From Caulobacteraceae bacterium (GTDB lineage Bacteria > Pseudomonadota > Alphaproteobacteria > Caulobacterales > Caulobacteraceae): a DNA stretch of 51,973 bases. The notes under the pieces are model-generated. The model ran no database searches. It worked only from the letters and a program-made list of their open reading frames with translations, and had not been told where the DNA came from. Made by a program: the position numbers and the translations under genes. Of this stretch, positions 45,388-51,973 are shown one piece after another. The stretch's first letter is position 1. Each line of letters starts with the position of its first letter. The DNA is taken from positions 1-51,973 of the forward strand of contig CANESI010000018.1 of the NCBI GenBank assembly GCA_947441065.1, read 5' to 3'.

Positions 45388-45636
45388 ATGTCGAACGATA
45401 AGAAGCAAAATCTGCAAGACACCTTCCTGAACAGCGTCCGCAAGACTCGCACACCCTTGACCATCTTTCTGGTCAATGGCGTGAAGCTGCAGGGCGTCGT
45501 GAGCTGGTTTGATAATTTCTGCGTGCTGCTGCGCCGTGATGGCCAGTCACAGTTGGTCTATAAGCACGCCATCTCGACCATTATGCCCGCACAGCCGGTT
45601 CAGCTGTACGAGCCTGAGCAAGATTTCGACGATTGA
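45388..45636 (+). CDS. hfq: RNA chaperone Hfq
   Basis: 82 residues from the ATG at 45388; the in-frame extension to 45337 is not part of the family. The Sm fold is clear: [20 protein letters not shown] (Sm1 start), [20 protein letters not shown], and the Sm2 motif [10 protein letters not shown]. The short acidic C-terminus (YEPEQDFDD) is typical for alphaproteobacteria. Hexameric Hfq pairs small RNAs with mRNAs. Its TGA overlaps the TTG start of hflX. Confidence 0.97.
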   Translation: MSNDKKQNLQDTFLNSVRKTRTPLTIFLVNGVKLQGVVSWFDNFCVLLRRDGQSQLVYKHAISTIMPAQPVQLYEPEQDFDD

Positions 45637-46970
45637 CCGACAGTTTTGTAGACCGCACGCCAGAGGTCCAAACGGCGCTGGTGGTTCATCCGGTTCGCGC
45701 TCAGGGCCGCGGCTCCGTCAATCGGCTCCGTGATCCCGCAGCGCGTCTGGAAGAGGCCGTGGGCCTAGCCGAGGCGCTCGATGTCGTCATCTGCGGTGCG
45801 CAGGTCACGCCCCTTCGCACGGCCATGCCCGCGACCCTGTTCGGTAAGGGCAAGGTCACCGAGATTGGCGATCAGGCTCGCGATCTGGGGGCCAATGTCG
45901 TCATCATCGATGATGCCCTGACGCCGGTCCAACAGCGCAATCTGGAAAAGGCGTGGGAGGTCAAGGTGCTCGACCGCACCGGCCTGATCCTCGAGATCTT
46001 CGCGCGCCGCGCCCGCACCCGTGAGGGCAAGCTTCAGGTCGAATTGGCACGTCTCGACTATGAAAAGTCACGCCTTGTGAGGACCTGGACCCACCTTGAG
46101 CGCCAGCGCGGCGGCATGGGCGTCATGGGCGGCCCTGGTGAAACCCAGATCGAAACCGACCGGCGCCTGCTGGCCGACAAGATCGGTAAGCTGAAGAAAG
46201 AACTGGATGAGGTGCGGCGCACCCGCGCCCTGCACCGTGTTGCGCGTCAAAAGACGCCCACGCCGACCATCGCGCTGGTGGGCTATACCAATGCCGGCAA
46301 ATCGACCCTGTTCAATCGCCTGACCGAGGCCGAGGTTATGGCCGAGGACATGCTGTTTGCCACCCTCGACCCGACCTTGCGCACTGTGCGTCTGCCCGGC
46401 GGGCGTCCTGCGATCCTGTCCGACACAGTGGGCTTCATCTCGGACCTACCGCACGAACTGGTCGAGGCCTTCCGTGCGACGCTCGAAGAGGTCCAAGAGG
46501 CGGATGTCATCTTGCATGTGCGCGACATCGCCAATCCCGACAGCCGCGCTCAGGCCCATGATGTTGAGTCCGTCCTCGACCAGATCAAGCTTGGCCGCGA
46601 CAGCGACCGCGTCCTGATCGAGGTCTGGAACAAGGTCGATATGCTCGACGAGGAGGGCCGGGGCGAGGTTCTGGCCCGCGCCCTTCGCTCTGACGAGGCC
46701 ATGGGTCCGCTCGCCGTCGCGGTCTCAGCGGTCACGGGCGAGGGCATGGACCGCCTTCGCCAAATCCTTGCCGACCATGTCGATACCGGCGAAGAGGCGA
46801 CCATCACTCTGGCCTATGCCGATGGCCAAGCCATCGCTTGGCTCTATCGCCATGGCCGGGTGCTCAAGCGGGTTGATCAGGACGATGGCGCGGTTGTGCT
46901 ACGCGTGAGGCTGGATGCCCAGGCCATTGGACGGTTCCAGCGGGGATTTCCAGCGGCTATGATGGATTAG
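45633..46970 (+). CDS. hflX: Ribosome-associated GTPase HflX
   Basis: 445 residues from a TTG overlapping hfq (TTGA). The N-terminal HflX domain has [18 protein letters not shown] and the nucleotide-binding [19 protein letters not shown] coiled linker ([20 protein letters not shown]) leads to the G domain, with G1 GYTNAGKST (217-225), G3 DTVGF and G4 NKVD. HflX splits stalled or stressed ribosomes. The hfq-hflX order is the classical one. About 490 bases of repeats follow. Confidence 0.96.
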   Translation: MTDSFVDRTPEVQTALVVHPVRAQGRGSVNRLRDPAARLEEAVGLAEALDVVICGAQVTPLRTAMPATLFGKGKVTEIGDQARDLGANVVIIDDALTPVQQRNLEKAWEVKVLDRTGLILEIFARRARTREGKLQVELARLDYEKSRLVRTWTHLERQRGGMGVMGGPGETQIETDRRLLADKIGKLKKELDEVRRTRALHRVARQKTPTPTIALVGYTNAGKSTLFNRLTEAEVMAEDMLFATLDPTLRTVRLPGGRPAILSDTVGFISDLPHELVEAFRATLEEVQEADVILHVRDIANPDSRAQAHDVESVLDQIKLGRDSDRVLIEVWNKVDMLDEEGRGEVLARALRSDEAMGPLAVAVSAVTGEGMDRLRQILADHVDTGEEATITLAYADGQAIAWLYRHGRVLKRVDQDDGAVVLRVRLDAQAIGRFQRGFPAAMMD

Positions 46971-47461
46971 GGATCAATTCCTTTTACCGCGTCATTGCGA
47001 GGCGCATCGCGCCGAAGCAACCCAGGGGAACTTCAATTTTGGTCCGAGTCAGACCCCTGGGTTGCTTCGCTGCGCTCGCAATGACGCGAGTATAGCAAAG
47101 CCCTTTCCCCCCTTGAGGGGGAGAGGGTTGGGAGTGGGTGGTGTTCATTCACGATCCTCACAGTCATCCTAACCTTACGCCCGTCCAAGGACGAGGGTTC
47201 ACCACGAACGACCCGCCTGTGTGCAAGGGTCTGGGTCCCCGCCTTCGCGGGGAACACGGGTGTGAGGAGGCATTAAACCGCCCCCTCTCGCGTCATTGCG
47301 AAGCGCGTTGCTTCGCTGCGCTCGCAATGACGCGTTTAGGAAACAAGGCCCTCACCCAACCCTCTCCCACAGGGAGAGGGCTAAGAACGAATAAGCCCTC
47401 GCCCCCTCGGGGGAGAGGGTTGGGTGAGGGGGCCTATCCGCCACCTTCGCCCCCTCAAACG
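46971..47461. repeat. Repeat-filled intergenic region (families A, B and C)
   Basis: No gene is seen in these 491 bases. Family C: 46990-47028 and 47054-47086 form a long interrupted hairpin (outer arm cgtcattgcgag, inner arm gaagcaacccagggg), and a compact second copy sits at 47289-47334. Family B copy 3: 47225-47253, exact complement of the copy at 31953. Family A copy 3: about 47346-47435, a partial palindrome ending gagggttgggtgagggggcc. Another C-rich/G-rich stem lies near 47101-47135. hflX and mazG converge here, so folded RNA could end both transcripts. Confidence 0.85.
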
Positions 47462-48289
47462 CTAGCCCTTGGCCTTATCAATGGCCTTGGCCGCGTTCCA
47501 CAGATCATCCATCTCAGCCAAATCAGACTGATCCGGAGACCGACCCCGTTTCGCAAGAGATCGTTCTATATAGCTGAAACGCCTCACAAACTTAGCATTG
47601 GCACTGCGCAAGGCATCTTCGGGTTCAATGTCCAGTTTGCGGGCCAGATTAGCCACCACGAACAGGAGATCACCCAGTTCCTCGCGCGCCTTAGCCTGAT
47701 CCCCAGCATCGATCTCGACCTCTAGCTCGGCCAGCTCCTCGCGCAATTTGGCCAGAACCTCGGTCGTGTTGGGCCAGTCAAAGCCCACGCGGGCTGCCCG
47801 TTTGGTGAGTTTTACCGCACGTGTCATGGCCGGAAGACTGGCGGGAATATCATCGAGGAGGCTGGTCGCCTTACCCTTTGCAGCCCGTTCCCCAGCCTTG
47901 ATCACTTCCCAAGCGTCGGTCTGCTCAGCCGAGGTTCGGCCACCGGCCTGTCCAAACACATGGGGATGACGGCGCAGCATCTTGTCGCAAATGGCCTGAG
48001 CGACGTCGGCAAAGTCAAATTGCCCCTGTTCCTGCGCCATCTGGGCATGGAACACGGTCTGAAATAACAGGTCGCCCAGTTCGTCGCGAAGGTCGCCCAA
48101 GTCACCGCGCTCAATGGCGTCGGCAACCTCATAGGCCTCTTCAACCGTATAGGGCGCGATGGTGGCGAAGGTCTGTTCCAGATCCCAAGGGCAGCCGCCG
48201 ACCGGATCGCGCAGACGGCGCATGATCTCGAGCAACTGAAAGATCGGGTGTTGATCATCCAGGGGCAAGGACGGCGCATTCGTCGCCAT
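47462..48289 (-). CDS. mazG: Nucleoside triphosphate pyrophosphohydrolase MazG
   Basis: 275 residues with two MazG repeats, the full-length form. MazG hydrolyses (d)NTPs to monophosphates and pyrophosphate, removing aberrant nucleotides and moderating alarmone signals. The first repeat has the helical metal motif in CPWDLEQTFATIAPYTVEEA and LGDLLFQTVFHAQMAQE. The second has VLAKLREELAELEVEI and AREELGDLLFVVANLAR. It is the last gene of a unit with the GPH transporter, four bases upstream. Confidence 0.95.
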   Translation of the reverse strand: MATNAPSLPLDDQHPIFQLLEIMRRLRDPVGGCPWDLEQTFATIAPYTVEEAYEVADAIERGDLGDLRDELGDLLFQTVFHAQMAQEQGQFDFADVAQAICDKMLRRHPHVFGQAGGRTSAEQTDAWEVIKAGERAAKGKATSLLDDIPASLPAMTRAVKLTKRAARVGFDWPNTTEVLAKLREELAELEVEIDAGDQAKAREELGDLLFVVANLARKLDIEPEDALRSANAKFVRRFSYIERSLAKRGRSPDQSDLAEMDDLWNAAKAIDKAKG

Positions 48290-48293
48290 TCAA

Positions 48294-49679
48294 CTATGCG
48301 CCTTCATTGGGCGTTTGCGCCTCATCGCGTTGGCGCAAGGCCTCACGAATGGCGCCGTGGCGGGTCGCGTCCAATCCATAGTCCTTGAAGGTCCAAGCCG
48401 CGACAAGGGCCAACAGGCCAGGAACGACGCCGTAGAGGACCTGTAGACCAATCAAGGCTTGAGGCGAATTGTCTGTGCCGCCGGCCTTGAAGCCCATAGC
48501 ATCAAGGCCGAAATAGGTGACACCAACAGCCAAGGCATAGCCAATCTTGCTCGTCCCCGCCAGCACGGCATAGAGCAGGCCTGTGCGGTCTATACCGGTC
48601 GTTAGCCGCTCCTCATCGCCAACATCAGCCAGCATTGAACGCAGCAGCACCCCGGCCGCCGCATAGGGCAGACCGGCGAGGAAAAGGCCAACGGCCATGA
48701 AGGGCAGGGATACGGAAGGCCAAAAGACGAGGGCGCTTTGGGTTACCGCATAGACGATCGAGGCAACAATCAGCGCCTTGTGCTTGCCAATGGCGTTGCT
48801 GAGCCTTGACCAAAGCGGCGCGCCAATCAGTGCGGCGATGAAATAGATCAACAGCATCAAGCCCGCTTGGGTCTTGTTGAGGTTTTTTACCTGCTCAAAA
48901 AAGAAGAAAAACAGGGCGCCCGTGATGCCAGGGGCGAGCCCCAAGGTCAGGTCGGCCAGCATGATCCGCCGCACGGAGTCGTTCTTGAACAGGTCGAAAT
49001 AGGCTCTCAGATTGGCTGGACGGTGAGCGACGGGGGCCAGATTGACGGGTTCACCGACGACCTTGGTGGCCAAGAGGATCGTTAGGGGTAAGAGAATGAC
49101 GATGAACCAGCCCATGGCCTGCAGGCCCCCGGCATAGTCCATATGGGCCACGGCTGACAGGATCGGCGGCAGGGCCAGAACAAGGATCATGCCGATCACG
49201 TTACCGGCCTGCCAAAAGCCATAGATCCGAGACCGCTGATTATAGTCTGACGACAGGACCGAGGCCCAGGAGGTGTGGGCCAAAACAACCGCCGAATAGG
49301 AGATGTAGGTCAGGGCTAACCAGAACCACAGATAGACCGGCCCAACGCCCTTTTCGGCCATAAACAGCATATAGGTCGACAGGACGAGGATCGGCGTATT
49401 GAGCAACATCCACGGACGAAACCGACCCATGCGCGTGCGGGTGCGATCCATCATCTCGCCGAAAATGGGATCCAGAAAGATGTCTGAAAACCGAACCGCC
49501 ATGAAGGCAAAGCCGACCATGGCTAGGTTTAGGCCCAGATGGTTGGCGTAATATTCCGGCAAATAGACGACGAGCGGAAGACCCAAGGCGGCCAACGGCA
49601 GGGTAGGGGCAGAAAAGGCAGAGAGGGTTAGTCTGCTCGGCGGCGGGCCCTTGGTCATGGTACGGTTATCCCCGGTCAT
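48294..49679 (-). CDS. GPH-type sugar:cation symporter (MFS fold)
   Basis: 461 residues with about twelve transmembrane helices. The family marker is in the first loop: FSDIFLDPIFGEMMDRTRTRMGR split around Asp pairs, then RFRPWMLLNTPILVLSTYML, as in glycoside-pentoside-hexuronide symporters (MelB/XynB group). The sugar cannot be predicted, and no glycosidase or regulator is adjacent. Start at 49679 (MTGDNR) or seven codons later (MTKGPP). Its stop is four bases from the mazG start, so both are likely cotranscribed though functionally unrelated. Confidence 0.85.
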   Translation of the reverse strand: MTGDNRTMTKGPPPSRLTLSAFSAPTLPLAALGLPLVVYLPEYYANHLGLNLAMVGFAFMAVRFSDIFLDPIFGEMMDRTRTRMGRFRPWMLLNTPILVLSTYMLFMAEKGVGPVYLWFWLALTYISYSAVVLAHTSWASVLSSDYNQRSRIYGFWQAGNVIGMILVLALPPILSAVAHMDYAGGLQAMGWFIVILLPLTILLATKVVGEPVNLAPVAHRPANLRAYFDLFKNDSVRRIMLADLTLGLAPGITGALFFFFFEQVKNLNKTQAGLMLLIYFIAALIGAPLWSRLSNAIGKHKALIVASIVYAVTQSALVFWPSVSLPFMAVGLFLAGLPYAAAGVLLRSMLADVGDEERLTTGIDRTGLLYAVLAGTSKIGYALAVGVTYFGLDAMGFKAGGTDNSPQALIGLQVLYGVVPGLLALVAAWTFKDYGLDATRHGAIREALRQRDEAQTPNEGA

Positions 49680-49746
49680 GCCGATCTATCCCGTCGGCCT
49701 AGACGCCATCTGACCGACAGTCGCGGGCAACTGCAAGCGGGAACTC

Positions 49747-50277
49747 TTATTTCTGGGAGATATCCTCATGTCCTTCGGCGACTCTGCGGGCAAATCCGTG
49801 AATGGCCTGCTCAGCATCACCCCAGGTGCCAAGGCCTTGCGCCCAGCGGATGTCGCTCTCGTACCAGCTATAGCCCAGCTTGATGCGGCTCCCATCGGCA
49901 TTGATCTGCTCACCGCGAATTTCTGCGCCGCCAATGCCAAAGCTCTGCATGGATAGGCCCGGACGGTCCGTCATCTGTTTAAAGGTCGGATGGTTGGGCT
50001 TGGCATCCACCAGCACCAACTCCAGCGACGCCCCGCCAGTCGCATCGGCCTTGAACCGGCCCTTGGCCGTCAGGGTCCGTTCGACGGTCTTTCTCAGATA
50101 GTCGGCCAACTCGCCGACCTCCCTTGTGCCATAGGTTTTCACGCCGCCAGAAACAAACTTCGGATCGAGCGTCACCGTCACCCGGCTCACCACAGGATCA
50201 ACCGGCTCAGCAAAAGCCGCTGTGCCCATAAGGCTCAATCCCGCCACCACCATAAAGACCCGAGCAGAACGGTTCAT
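49747..50277 (-). CDS. Uncharacterised secreted protein
   Basis: 176 residues with a signal peptide (MVVAGLSLMGTAAFA, cleavage after AFA). The mature domain is beta-rich (VSRVTVTLDPKFVSGG, ASLELVLVDAKPNHPTF) followed by a helix near the C-terminus (AEQAIHGFARRVAEGHEDI). It resembles small periplasmic proteins of the DUF3313/DUF4410 style, but I cannot assign it. GGGAG stands before the ATG. The upstream gap (50278-50432) shows nothing else. Confidence 0.7.
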   Translation of the reverse strand: MNRSARVFMVVAGLSLMGTAAFAEPVDPVVSRVTVTLDPKFVSGGVKTYGTREVGELADYLRKTVERTLTAKGRFKADATGGASLELVLVDAKPNHPTFKQMTDRPGLSMQSFGIGGAEIRGEQINADGSRIKLGYSWYESDIRWAQGLGTWGDAEQAIHGFARRVAEGHEDISQK

Positions 50278-50432
50278 GGAATTCTCCCGTCGAAAGGACT
50301 GACCTTCATCCTGAAACGAGACTAGGGCAAAAATTGGACGGTGGGTGACATTATTAGATGGGCGCTACATCAAAAGTGCGTCTAAGGAAGATTATGGGAA
50401 ATAAATAGCTATCATTCCGCATTGAAACCCAT

Positions 50433-50834
50433 TCACGTCGAGGTTTTCACCGGATGGCCCGCGAACTGAGGCGCCTCATCGCTGATCCTTTCCCATGACG
50501 GCATTTCGGCGACGAATTCGTGGAACCGGACCTGAATTTGGGGGTCATCATCGAGGCAGTTGGCATTGATGGGGAAACTGTCGCCTGCTCCGGGTTCGCC
50601 TAGCGCCGTGCCACAGAGTGGGCAAAAGCAGCGATCATATTTGTATGGCGGGATGGCTTTATAGCGTTGGACCATATCTTGCCCGCTGATCCAGCGGAAA
50701 CTGTCGCCCCGAACAAAGACGAAGGTACTGGCGCCGACCTTGCGACAGCGGGTGCAATGACAGACCCCCATCATCGACGGCGGCTCAGATAGCTCAAAGG
50801 AAATCGCGCCGCAGCAACAGCTACCTTTTATCAT
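50433..50834 (-). CDS. GFA/CENP-V-domain zinc protein
   Basis: 133 residues. The Cys pattern of the GFA family is complete: GSCCCGAISFEL, then CHCTRCRKVGAS, and CFCPLCGTALGEP. These bind structural and catalytic zinc. Founding members spontaneously or enzymatically condense formaldehyde with glutathione, but most relatives have unknown substrates. AAGGA lies upstream of the ATG. Same-strand neighbour of a GNAT acetyltransferase gene 49 bases away. Confidence 0.9.
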   Translation of the reverse strand: MIKGSCCCGAISFELSEPPSMMGVCHCTRCRKVGASTFVFVRGDSFRWISGQDMVQRYKAIPPYKYDRCFCPLCGTALGEPGAGDSFPINANCLDDDPQIQVRFHEFVAEMPSWERISDEAPQFAGHPVKTST

Positions 50835-50883
50835 CTGAAGGTCCTTGGAGTTTTGGAGCGGATTATGTGTGATGGCTTGGCGA

Positions 50884-51333
50884 TCATAATGAAAGCGTCC
50901 GCTTCATGAAATAGCGCGGGTAATATGGCGCTGGCCCGTCGATTTGACCAAATATGGTGAAGCCGTGCTTTTCATAGAAGGCTCGGGCTTGGAACGCCTG
51001 TGTATCGAGAAGCATATGGTGGCACTGTCGGTCTCGCGCGGCCTGTTCTGCAAGGGCCAGAAGATGAGAACCAAGGCCCCTACCCCGCAAGGATTGCGGC
51101 AGTGCCAACATATCAATCTGGAAGCCACCCCACCGTGACGTGGCCACCAACCCACCGATGACGCTCCCCTCAGGATCGGTGATCAGAGCCGCAAAATCAT
51201 GGTTGTCGAGAACCGGCACAGTGTCGATCGTGAAGGCCCGAAGCGTCTGTAAAACAGCCGCATGATCTGAGGACGTCGGATGATCGGTGACGTGGACCTG
51301 AGTGTCGCCAAAGGTGGATAGGATTGGCTTCAT
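50884..51333 (-). CDS. GNAT-family N-acetyltransferase
   Basis: 149 residues. GNAT core strands and the acetyl-CoA loop are visible in IDMLALPQSLRGRGLGSHLL (R-G-x-G-L-G type) and ALAEQAARDRQCHHMLLDTQ. AFYEKHGFTIFGQI marks the last strand-helix. It probably acetylates a small amine or a protein N-terminus; substrate unknown. The ribosome-binding site TAAGGA overlaps the stop codon of the small upstream frame at 51343, suggesting the two were or are one transcription unit. Confidence 0.85.
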   Translation of the reverse strand: MKPILSTFGDTQVHVTDHPTSSDHAAVLQTLRAFTIDTVPVLDNHDFAALITDPEGSVIGGLVATSRWGGFQIDMLALPQSLRGRGLGSHLLALAEQAARDRQCHHMLLDTQAFQARAFYEKHGFTIFGQIDGPAPYYPRYFMKRTLSL

Positions 51334-51342
51334 GATCGGTCC

Positions 51343-51528
51343 TTAGGCGGCGACCTTAGCGTCATTGATGCTCTCGTTGCCGGACTGACAATACCAGCCC
51401 AACATGTCAAAATTGAAAAAAGCGTCATTACGTTGTGTTGTCAAATGGCCTGTTTCGTATTCCTCGTTCCCAGAGCCGTCGGTTATGTCGCTCCTAATGA
51501 AGCCGTGGGCCTCGGCGAAGTTTCGGGG
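51343..51528 (-). pseudogene. Possible small gene or gene remnant upstream of the GNAT gene
   Basis: An open frame of 61 codons on the minus strand ends in TAA at 51343-51345. Its reading looks protein-like (ITDGSGNEEYETGHLTTQRN, then DAFFNFDMLGWYCQSGNE) but it is interrupted upstream by TAG (51529-51531). The only start candidates are TTG at 51444 (33 residues) or an ATG further in. I do not recognise it. It could be the end of a decayed gene or a short peptide gene. The rest of the 413-base gap (51334-51746) shows no other convincing gene; a 48-codon plus-strand frame at 51445-51591 overlaps it antisense. Confidence 0.3.
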
Positions 51529-51746
51529 CTAAGCGCTGCTGAACCCCCTTGGCCTGGTGTCTATCAGCCACCTACCGAGCCCGGCATCTGAGGATGCGCC
51601 ACCCCATCAGACGGTTTCGATCTGTGCTCAGGCAAATTTGGCGCGCCAAAAAGAACCGGTTTTAATCGTTAGGGTAATGGTTTTTCTATAGTCATGGAGC
51701 CGATAAAGAGGAAGTATCGTGATCATCTCGCCGACGGGGACGTGTT

Positions 51747-51973
51747 ATGCGCGATCATGAACTTCGCCTCCGCGTGGTTGGCGAAATGCACCTGCGGAAA
51801 TGGCCACTGATCACGGCTTCATGCCATATCATTCAGTGGGTGCTAACGGTTGACGATGACGAGCGGGCGCAAGAGCTGACCGCGATAGAAGTGCTTTCGG
51901 GCAAAGATGATCTCGCGCGCAACCCGTCCCACCGCGAAGGCCAGATTAATTCTAGAGTGTCTTTCACCTGGGA
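51747..51973 (+). CDS. DUF3422-like protein, N-terminal fragment (runs off the window)
   Basis: 75 complete codons from the ATG at 51747, with GGGGA eight bases upstream and an in-frame stop just before, so the start is firm. The N-terminus (MRDHELRLRVVGEMHLRKWP, then ITASCHIIQWVL) and the segment NSRVSFTWE match the pattern of DUF3422 proteins. Those begin with a helix ending in E-x-H-x-R and later have a strand before W-E-R-H-x-E. The function of that family is unknown; members end in two membrane helices, which would lie outside the window. Confidence 0.6.
   Translation, partial: MRDHELRLRVVGEMHLRKWPLITASCHIIQWVLTVDDDERAQELTAIEVLSGKDDLARNPSHREGQINSRVSFTW

Noticed and set aside
46971-47461. 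Possible tRNA or small RNA genes in the repeat region
   Set aside because: The hairpins do not form a cloverleaf; they are copies of dispersed repeats.
51445-51591. 48-codon plus-strand frame with Pro-rich end
   Set aside because: Antisense to the more protein-like minus frame, no convincing ribosome-binding site.

Overview
The window is chromosomal DNA of an alphaproteobacterium, most likely a moderately GC-rich member of the Caulobacterales. The evidence is gene content and order. There is a Caulobacter-type flagellin locus (flmG-like, flbT, flaF, flagellin, flaG, second flagellin, flmH-like, flaEY-like). There is also the alphaproteobacterial run lipA - COQ10-like - pncC - ispDF - dusB - ntrB - ntrC - ntrY - ntrX - aminotransferase - hfq - hflX - mazG. 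The bifunctional IspDF and the separate NtrY/NtrX pair point the same way. Nearly everything is ordinary core chromosome. I saw no phage, insertion sequence, CRISPR array, rRNA or tRNA.

Layout. 1-5.4 kb: the 3' part of pyruvate phosphate dikinase, a DMT-family exporter, a FabH-like ketoacyl synthase, a small membrane-anchored protein and a fatty acid hydroxylase/sterol desaturase. 5.4-12.3 kb: a TonB-dependent receptor, a Nudix-like NAD-type regulator with an HD phosphohydrolase, a universal stress protein, a small conserved-looking protein, a lipoprotein and a MoxR-type AAA ATPase. 12.5-22.6 kb: the flagellin region, with flmG divergent from flbT-flaF-flagellin-flaG-flagellin-flmH-flaEY, then two uncharacterised envelope proteins. 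22.7-31.8 kb: ssb, a second DMT exporter, sodC, gyrA, coaD, two cyclophilins, queA and tgt. 31.8-32.2 kb: a repeat-filled intergenic stretch. 32.2-47.0 kb: an acyl-ACP synthetase-like enzyme, then the lipA to hflX run. 47.0-47.5 kb: a second repeat-filled stretch. 47.5-52.0 kb: mazG, a GPH-type sugar transporter, a small secreted protein, a GFA-domain protein, a GNAT acetyltransferase, a possible gene remnant, and the start of a DUF3422-like gene cut by the window edge.

How the genes work together. In the flagellin block, FlbT and FlaF control flagellin synthesis and export, FlmG and FlmH are expected to glycosylate flagellin with a pseudaminic-acid-like sugar, and two divergent flagellins are the substrates. 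In the nitrogen block, two sensor kinases (NtrB, NtrY) pair with two AAA+ response regulators (NtrC, NtrX). Both regulators lack the GAFTGA loop used to contact sigma-54. QueA and Tgt are consecutive queuosine-tRNA genes, but this Tgt has Ser at two of the three usual zinc cysteines.

I did not find a clearly new multi-gene system. The most unusual points are the Tgt zinc-site loss, the GAFTGA-less regulators, the atypical GyrA quinolone region (Thr and His at the E. coli 83 and 87 positions), the Nudix-like regulator/HD gene pair, the large flaEY-like protein, paired hairpins in the flagellin leader, and three families of intergenic palindromic repeats.
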